Assembly: GCA_034430115.1 (NCBI GenBank)
Contig: DAOUFG010000055.1
Coordinates: 1 to 18,398, forward strand
DNA from: CAIXPS01 sp034430115
GTDB lineage: Bacteria > Chloroflexota > Anaerolineae > J036 > Brachytrichaceae
Length of the DNA: 18,398 nucleotides
Direction: 5' to 3'
Positions 13,975-18,398 of this stretch are shown in pieces. The notes beneath the pieces are model-generated. The model was not told where the DNA came from and did not search any database. It saw only the letters and a program-made list of their open reading frames with translations. Made by a program: the position numbers and the translations under genes. Position 1 is the stretch's first letter, and the number at the start of each line of letters is the position of its first letter.

Positions 13975-16014
13975 TTACCTCGGCTCCCAGCGGATGGCAT
14001 CGTAGCCGATCAGTTGCGTTTGGGCGTCACTGGTGGCGTCCGATAGCGCCACGTAGTCATCGTGTGTGCCGCGAAATTGATAGATGCCCAGCGATACCCA
14101 TTGCCCGCCGGACCTGGACTGGTTGATCGTCACCGTGGCGACGCCTCCGACGTGCGAGATCATGTATTGGGCGCTTGAAGACGTGGTGTAGTAGAACGGG
14201 ATAAAGGCGAATACCTCATATCGCCCCGGCGCAAGCGTCGGGTACCACAGCCCCAGGTTCGTATCGGCCCCTACGCTGGGTGTGGTGCGCGACCACACCA
14301 TGGTGCCGTTATAGCCGTCTGAGGCGGTGTGCCAGTCGCTCTCCGGCCCCGATTTTACAAACCCGACATCCGTATTGTCCACGATTTGCGTGGTCTGCGC
14401 GGATGGATTGGAGATCAATTGCCAGCTCAACTGCGCGACTGCCGTCCCGCTGTCTTCAAAATACTCCATCCGAATATCCGTGTCGCCGTCCAGCGTCAGG
14501 TCGGCCTGGTAGGGGGTCGGCCCTTGTAGTTTCCAGCCGTCGAGGATCAACTGGTTGTTGATCCACAGTCGCGCGCCGTCATCTACGATCATGACGAAGC
14601 GGTAGGTGCCGGCCGGGAAGTTCAGCGTGCGCGTCCAGCGCACCGAGAAGGCATCTGCGTCCAATATCCCCGGCGCGGGAGAGCCGCCGCCCCAGTTGAA
14701 CTGAACCTGGTCATCATCGCGCACCAGCGCGGGGGTGCCTTGCAAGGTCTCATTCGGGTAATATTCGCCGCGCCAGTTGCGCACCGGCACGGGTGCCGCG
14801 GCCCAATCCAGCCTGGCGCTGGCCAGACCGGTATTCTCGTAATATTCCATGCGCAGCGAGGTGGGGCCGCCGGGGACGTAGACTTCTTGTGCGAGGGTGG
14901 TTGCCGATTGCACTTGCCAGGCGTCGATGAGCAGTTGATCGTTCACCCACAGCCGGGCGCCGTCGTCCACCCGCATGTTGAAACGATACCAGCCGGCGCT
15001 CAGGTTCAGCGTGCGCGTCCAACGTGCCGAGAAGCCGTCTTCATGAATCTGGCCCGGCGCGGGGGAACTGCCGCCCCAATCGAAATTGATTTGCGCATCG
15101 TCTCGCACCAGGGATGGCGCGCCGCTGAGCGTCATGTTGTCGTAATATTCGCCGCGCCAGTTCACGATGAGCGCGGCCTGGGTCCAGGCAAGCTGTACGG
15201 CGGCCACGCCCGTATTTTCAAAGTATTCCAGGCGAATGGTGGTGGAATTACCGCTGATCTGTACGTCCGCCGAATAGGAGCGGGCTGATTGCACCTGCCA
15301 GGCATCGATCAGCAGTTGATCGTTCACCCATAGCCGGGCACCGTCGTCGGCGGAGATGGTGAAGTGATACTGGCCGGGCGTCAGGTTCAGCGTGCGCGTC
15401 CAGCGTGCCGAGAAGACGTCGGTGTTGATGACCCCGGGGGCCGGGGAGCCGGCGCCCCAGTTGAAGTTGACCTGGCTGTCGTCGCGTATCAGCGCCGGCG
15501 TGCCGCTGAGCGCCGCGTTGTTATAGTACTCGCCGCGCCAGGCGTTGGCGACTGTCGTGAGCGCCTGCCACGCAACCTGGGCGATGGCCTGACCGCTGTT
15601 ATCGTAATATTCCACCGAGATCAGGTGGCTTCCGGCGCTGATCGATTCGTCGGCGGTGAAAGTTGTCGCCGCGTGGTCGTACCAGGCATCGACGATCAGG
15701 TTGCCATCCACCCGCACGCGAATGCCGTCGTCGCTGGTGACGGTGAAGCGGTAGACGCCGGCCGGGAAGTTCACATAGCGCCGCCAGCGGGCGGAGAAGT
15801 GGTCGATGTCGATTGTGGAATCGGGTGAGGCGTGGCCCCAATCGTGGTTCAGCGTGGTTTCGTAGCGTTCCAGGGCGGGCAGGCCGGATTGATTCACGTT
15901 GTTCCAGTATTGGGCCCACCAGGCGGTGTCGGTGATCACCGTTTGTGCAGGCACTTTGGCCTGCACCGGCCCGGCCAGGATCAACATCGCGACGCAAACG
16001 GCTATTAGACGCAT
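13975..16014 (-). CDS. Secreted protein with four PA14 domains and a golvesin-type C-terminal domain
   Basis: A secreted protein of 679 residues without any catalytic domain that I recognise. A signal peptide (MRLIAVCVAMLILAGPVQA) precedes four tandem PA14 domains at about 31-151, 158-278, 285-406 and 413-533. Each has the pattern WRGEYY.N..L.G.P.L.RDD, NWG.GSPAPG, FS.RWTRTLN, YRF.....DDGARLWVN.QL..D.W and a closing EYYENTG..A...W. A C-terminal golvesin/xanthan-lyase-type domain follows (about 543-677: VDNTDVGFVKSG, WYPTLAPGRYEVFAFIP, YMISHVGG, GQWVSLGIYQFRG, IGYDAIRWEP). PA14 domains commonly bind carbohydrates, so attachment to a polysaccharide or cell surface is plausible. I chose the ATG at 16014 because it starts the signal peptide and has GGGGTG upstream; an earlier ATG at 16071 adds 19 residues. 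Confidence 0.88.
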   Translation of the reverse strand: MRLIAVCVAMLILAGPVQAKVPAQTVITDTAWWAQYWNNVNQSGLPALERYETTLNHDWGHASPDSTIDIDHFSARWRRYVNFPAGVYRFTVTSDDGIRVRVDGNLIVDAWYDHAATTFTADESISAGSHLISVEYYDNSGQAIAQVAWQALTTVANAWRGEYYNNAALSGTPALIRDDSQVNFNWGAGSPAPGVINTDVFSARWTRTLNLTPGQYHFTISADDGARLWVNDQLLIDAWQVQSARSYSADVQISGNSTTIRLEYFENTGVAAVQLAWTQAALIVNWRGEYYDNMTLSGAPSLVRDDAQINFDWGGSSPAPGQIHEDGFSARWTRTLNLSAGWYRFNMRVDDGARLWVNDQLLIDAWQVQSATTLAQEVYVPGGPTSLRMEYYENTGLASARLDWAAAPVPVRNWRGEYYPNETLQGTPALVRDDDQVQFNWGGGSPAPGILDADAFSVRWTRTLNFPAGTYRFVMIVDDGARLWINNQLILDGWKLQGPTPYQADLTLDGDTDIRMEYFEDSGTAVAQLSWQLISNPSAQTTQIVDNTDVGFVKSGPESDWHTASDGYNGTMVWSRTTPSVGADTNLGLWYPTLAPGRYEVFAFIPFYYTTSSSAQYMISHVGGVATVTINQSRSGGQWVSLGIYQFRGTHDDYVALSDATSDAQTQLIGYDAIRWEPR
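14416..15924 (-). repeat. Four tandem PA14-coding units of about 380 bp
   Basis: Four protein repeats of about 127 residues are visible at the DNA level. The middle two are closest: the segment coding for ARLWVNDQLLIDAWQVQSA recurs almost unchanged with a 381-bp offset (about 14916 and 15297). The first unit (N-terminal) is the most divergent. This suggests internal duplication, with possible recombination between the middle copies. Confidence 0.75.
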
Positions 16015-16089
16015 GGCAAACACCCCACAGAAATATAAAGTTGCTGATGGCTGACGGAGCCACTCCATCATACCGGATTCCGCCTCGCC

Positions 16090-16638
16090 TCACGCTGCGG
16101 GGCGTTGCATGAACAAGCGGAAAGTCGGCCCAGGTGGCGCGGGGATGCGCGCGCGTTCCACCTCCGTGGCGGCGCGCCGGCGCAGCAACTCCAATTTCAG
16201 GCTTGTCTCGCCCTGGCGCATCGCCCATTGATGGTTGGCTGAGAAGAGCGGCTTCATGATGAACGAGAAATTGCGCAACAGGGGCTTCTCGGCGTTGATT
16301 TTCCAGTCGTAGGTAATGTTCACCCATTCGCCATCTTGCGCGAAGGTCCAGATGCCACGCCCCACAAAGTCGCCCGTGGCGGCGAGCGTAAACCCATGCG
16401 TGTTCACTTCTGTGACGCGAAATTGCCAGCGCAGCGTGTAGGGCAGCCAGCCTTTGGTGTAGAGCGCTACCACTTTGCCGATGCCCTGAGCGTCCCCAGG
16501 TTCGAGCCGCTTGACGTTCAGATAGACGGAGGGCCACCAACGCGGCAGGCCCGATTCATCCGCCAGGATCGCGCTGACCTCCGCCAGCATGCCCTGCACG
16601 CGCCAGTGCGTCGTAAAGTGATATTCATTTGTTGCCAT
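16090..16638 (-). CDS. SRPBCC-family (START-like) protein
   Basis: A 182-residue cytoplasmic protein with the helix-grip SRPBCC fold, which forms a deep hydrophobic ligand cavity. The pattern fits polyketide-cyclase/dehydrase-like members: an N-terminal strand (YHFTTHWRVQG), a helix followed by WWPSVYLNVKRLEPGDAQGIGKVVALYTKGWLPYTLRWQFRVTEV, then GRGIWTFAQDGEWVNITYDWKINAEKPLLRN, and a long C-terminal helix (NHQWAMRQGETSLKLELLRRRA). I chose the ATG at 16638 because AAGGAG lies six bases upstream; the ATG at 16680 adds 14 residues with no ribosome site. The gene is 75 bases upstream of the PA14 gene on the same strand and divergent from cydA. The ligand cannot be predicted. Confidence 0.8.
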   Translation of the reverse strand: MATNEYHFTTHWRVQGMLAEVSAILADESGLPRWWPSVYLNVKRLEPGDAQGIGKVVALYTKGWLPYTLRWQFRVTEVNTHGFTLAATGDFVGRGIWTFAQDGEWVNITYDWKINAEKPLLRNFSFIMKPLFSANHQWAMRQGETSLKLELLRRRAATEVERARIPAPPGPTFRLFMQRPAA

Positions 16639-16673
16639 CTCATACTCCTTCACCAAAGGGCGAATCCAAATCG

Positions 16674-16703
16674 TTGTCACTTTTCTCTTCTTCTCTATAT
16701 AAT
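16674..16703 (+). promoter_or_regulatory. Promoter of cydAB
   Basis: TTGTCA at 16674-16679 and TATAAT at 16698-16703 are separated by 18 bp, a near-consensus housekeeping promoter. Transcription would start about 16710, giving a leader of about 37 nt to the cydA ATG. The -10 region reads TATATA in the opposite direction, so a divergent promoter for the SRPBCC gene may overlap it. I see no clear Rex or FNR site. Confidence 0.65.
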
Positions 16704-16746
16704 CTTAGCAAGTGTAGGTTCGTGAAAATAATACAGGGGTGTTTCA

Positions 16747-18177
16747 ATGGATACTTTGATGCTGGCACGGTTACAGTTCGGTATTACGACGGTTTATCAC
16801 TTCTTTTTCGTCCCTCTCACGATCGGCCTTTCCATCCTCGTCGCGGTCATGCAAACGTTTTATTACCGCACCAAGGATGAGAAATACAAGCGCATGAGCA
16901 AGTTCTGGGGCAAGTTATTTGTCATCAACTTTGCCATGGGCGTGGTCACGGGCATCGTGCAAGAGTTTCAGTTCGGCATGAACTGGTCGGAGTATTCGCG
17001 CTTCGTGGGCGATATTTTCGGCGCGCCGCTGGCGGTCGAGGCGCTGGTGGCCTTCTTCATCGAATCGACTTTCCTGGGGTTATGGATCTTCGGCGAGGAT
17101 AAATTGTCGAAGGGCCTGCATCTGTTGACCATCTGGTTGGTGGCGCTTTCGTCGAATCTATCTGCATTCTGGATCCTGGTGGCCAATTCCTTCATGCAAA
17201 ACCCGGTTGGCTATCACCTCGTGCCCAGCGGGCGCGCGGAGATGACCGATTTCTTTGCCCTGATTGGAAACCCCAACGTATGGCTGCAATGGCCGCACGT
17301 GGCACTGGGCGGGCTCACCACGGCGGGTTTCTTCGTGGCCGGCATCGCCGCCTGGCGCTTGCGCGGCGCCGGAGCGAAGGACGAACAAACCGCTGGCCTC
17401 TTCCGCACCTCGTTGCGCATGGGGTTGACGGTTGGTGCGGTGGCGGTGCTGTTCACGATGATCTTTGGCCACTTGCAGGGGCAGCGCATGGCCGATACGC
17501 AGCCGATGAAGCTGGCTTCTGCGGAAGGGTTGTGGGAATCGGAAGCGCCCGCCAGCCTATCCATGTTCCAGATCGGCAATGAAAAGGATCGCTCGTCGAT
17601 CATCAACATTCGTATTCCCTCGCTGCTCAGCCTGCTCACTTACAACAATGTGAATGGGCAGGTGATGGGCATCAATGATTTGCAAAAGCAATATGAGCAG
17701 CAATATGGCCCCGGCAACTACGTACCGCCGGCCATCTGGCTGACGTATTGGAGTTTCCGCGCCATGGTGACTGCGGGCGGGCTCATGTTCCTGCTCGGTA
17801 TTGCCGGCTATATCTTGAGCCACAAGCACAGCGTCCTCCGCACGCGTTGGTTCATGTCGGCGTTGGTGTTCTCCATCGCCCTGCCCTACATTGCCAACAC
17901 CGCCGGCTGGATGTTGACTGAGATGGGCCGCCAGCCCTGGATTGTGTACGGCTTGATGCGCGTTGATCAAGCCCTATCGCCCAATGTCAGCGTTGTGGAG
18001 TTGCTCATCACGTTGATCGGCTTCACCCTGATCTATGGTGTGCTGGCGGTGGCGGACGTGTATTTGCTGGCGAAGTTTGCCCGCGCCGATGTGGGCGAAG
18101 GCGGACCGGCTGAATCCGCAAATGCGGAAAAGCCCGCGGCTGGACAATTGGACAATGCCTATCTGGCTGGTAAGTAG
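16747..18177 (+). CDS. cydA: Cytochrome bd-type quinol oxidase subunit I
   Basis: CydA carries all three haems of cytochrome bd and the quinol site; the enzyme reduces oxygen to water in the cytoplasmic membrane with high affinity. The 476-residue protein has the haem ligands in conserved contexts: His18 (VYHFFFVPLTIG), His184 (WPHVALGG) and Met340 (YWSFRAMV). Conserved glutamates are Glu98 and Glu106 (VEALVAFFIE). The Q-loop motif GQRMADTQPMKLASAEGLWE has Lys255 and Glu260, and GRQPW (394-398) is present. The Q-loop region is shorter than that of the E. coli protein (522 aa), consistent with a short Q-loop type. AGGGG is the ribosome site. cydB starts 14 bases after the stop. Confidence 0.97.
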   Translation: MDTLMLARLQFGITTVYHFFFVPLTIGLSILVAVMQTFYYRTKDEKYKRMSKFWGKLFVINFAMGVVTGIVQEFQFGMNWSEYSRFVGDIFGAPLAVEALVAFFIESTFLGLWIFGEDKLSKGLHLLTIWLVALSSNLSAFWILVANSFMQNPVGYHLVPSGRAEMTDFFALIGNPNVWLQWPHVALGGLTTAGFFVAGIAAWRLRGAGAKDEQTAGLFRTSLRMGLTVGAVAVLFTMIFGHLQGQRMADTQPMKLASAEGLWESEAPASLSMFQIGNEKDRSSIINIRIPSLLSLLTYNNVNGQVMGINDLQKQYEQQYGPGNYVPPAIWLTYWSFRAMVTAGGLMFLLGIAGYILSHKHSVLRTRWFMSALVFSIALPYIANTAGWMLTEMGRQPWIVYGLMRVDQALSPNVSVVELLITLIGFTLIYGVLAVADVYLLAKFARADVGEGGPAESANAEKPAAGQLDNAYLAGK

Positions 18178-18191
18178 GAAGAGGTGTCATC

Positions 18192-18398
18192 ATGGATTTG
18201 CAAACGTTGTGGTTTATCTTGATTACGGTCTTGTTTGCTGGTTTCTTCCTCCTGGAAGGTTTTGATTACGGCGTCGGGACGTTGCTTCCCTTTGTAGGCA
18301 AGAACGACCAGGAACGCCGCACGGTGATCAATGCCATCGGCCCGGTTTGGGACGGTAACGAGGTGTGGTTGCTTACGGCGGGCGGAGCGATGTTTGCC
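18192..18398 (+). CDS. cydB: Cytochrome bd-type quinol oxidase subunit II (5' part, truncated by window edge)
   Basis: CydB is the haem-free partner of CydA. Only the first 69 residues are present. They match the family start: MDLQTLWFILITVLFAGFFLLEGFDYGVGTLLPF forms the first membrane helix with the conserved GFDYGVG, followed by ERRTVINAIGPVWDGNEVWLLTAGGAMFA, which is a CydB signature. The ATG at 18192 has AGAGGTG upstream and lies 14 bases after cydA, so the two are co-transcribed. The frame is open to the window end. Confidence 0.95.
   Translation, partial: MDLQTLWFILITVLFAGFFLLEGFDYGVGTLLPFVGKNDQERRTVINAIGPVWDGNEVWLLTAGGAMFA

Noticed and set aside
16718..16736. Possible Rex or FNR site before cydA
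   Set aside because: Only a loose GTGAA half-site is present, without the second half of a Rex palindrome or a TTGAT-N4-ATCAA FNR site.
1..18398. CRISPR array, insertion sequence or prophage
   Set aside because: No regular repeat-spacer pattern, transposase, integrase or phage structural gene is seen; the tandem repeats are PA14 coding repeats, the Pho box and the heptamer array.

Overview
The window is GC-rich bacterial chromosome, most likely from a Chloroflexota (Anaerolineae-like) organism. The basis is indirect: a phosphate-binding lipoprotein whose mature N-terminus is a VVKET-type Val/Lys/Glu/Thr repeat, very large PAS/GAF histidine kinases, several candidate leaderless promoters, and a mix of environmental two-component and cytochrome bd genes. 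I cannot confirm the phylum without a search. No rRNA, CRISPR array or insertion sequence is visible, and no gene-free stretch exceeds 300 bases.

Layout. At the left edge, on the minus strand, is the 5' part of tsaD (tRNA t6A synthesis; it runs off the window). Divergent from it is a small hicA-hicB toxin-antitoxin pair, followed by tRNA-Val(GAC) on the minus strand with its own promoter. Next, on the minus strand, comes a NarL-type two-component system: a response regulator, then a large Cache-PAS-GAF-PAS-GAF histidine kinase ending in a strong intrinsic terminator. Further right, still on the minus strand, are a lone solute-binding lipoprotein, a possible 48-63 aa small ORF, and a KynB-like metal-dependent cyclase. 

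The centre is a complete phosphate uptake locus on the plus strand: pstS - terminator - pstC - pstA - pstB - phoU, then a PhoB-type regulator. Upstream of pstS are four tandem 11-bp repeats (core CTTAACAT) that look like a Pho box. PhoB would bind there when phosphate is scarce. PstSCAB imports phosphate and, with PhoU, reports its level to a PhoR kinase that is not in this window. The intrinsic terminator after pstS explains how the binding protein could be made in excess of the transporter. The phoU-phoB gap is full of short repeats, including a heptamer array that runs into the phoB start codon.

The right part holds, on the minus strand, an SRPBCC-fold protein and a secreted protein with four PA14 domains and a golvesin-type C-terminal domain. 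Divergent from these is cydA and the start of cydB (cytochrome bd quinol oxidase), with a near-consensus promoter.

I found no clearly new multi-gene system. The most interesting points are the Pho box, the heptamer array at phoB, the hairpin over the regulator/kinase junction, and the small ORF translationally coupled to the cyclase.
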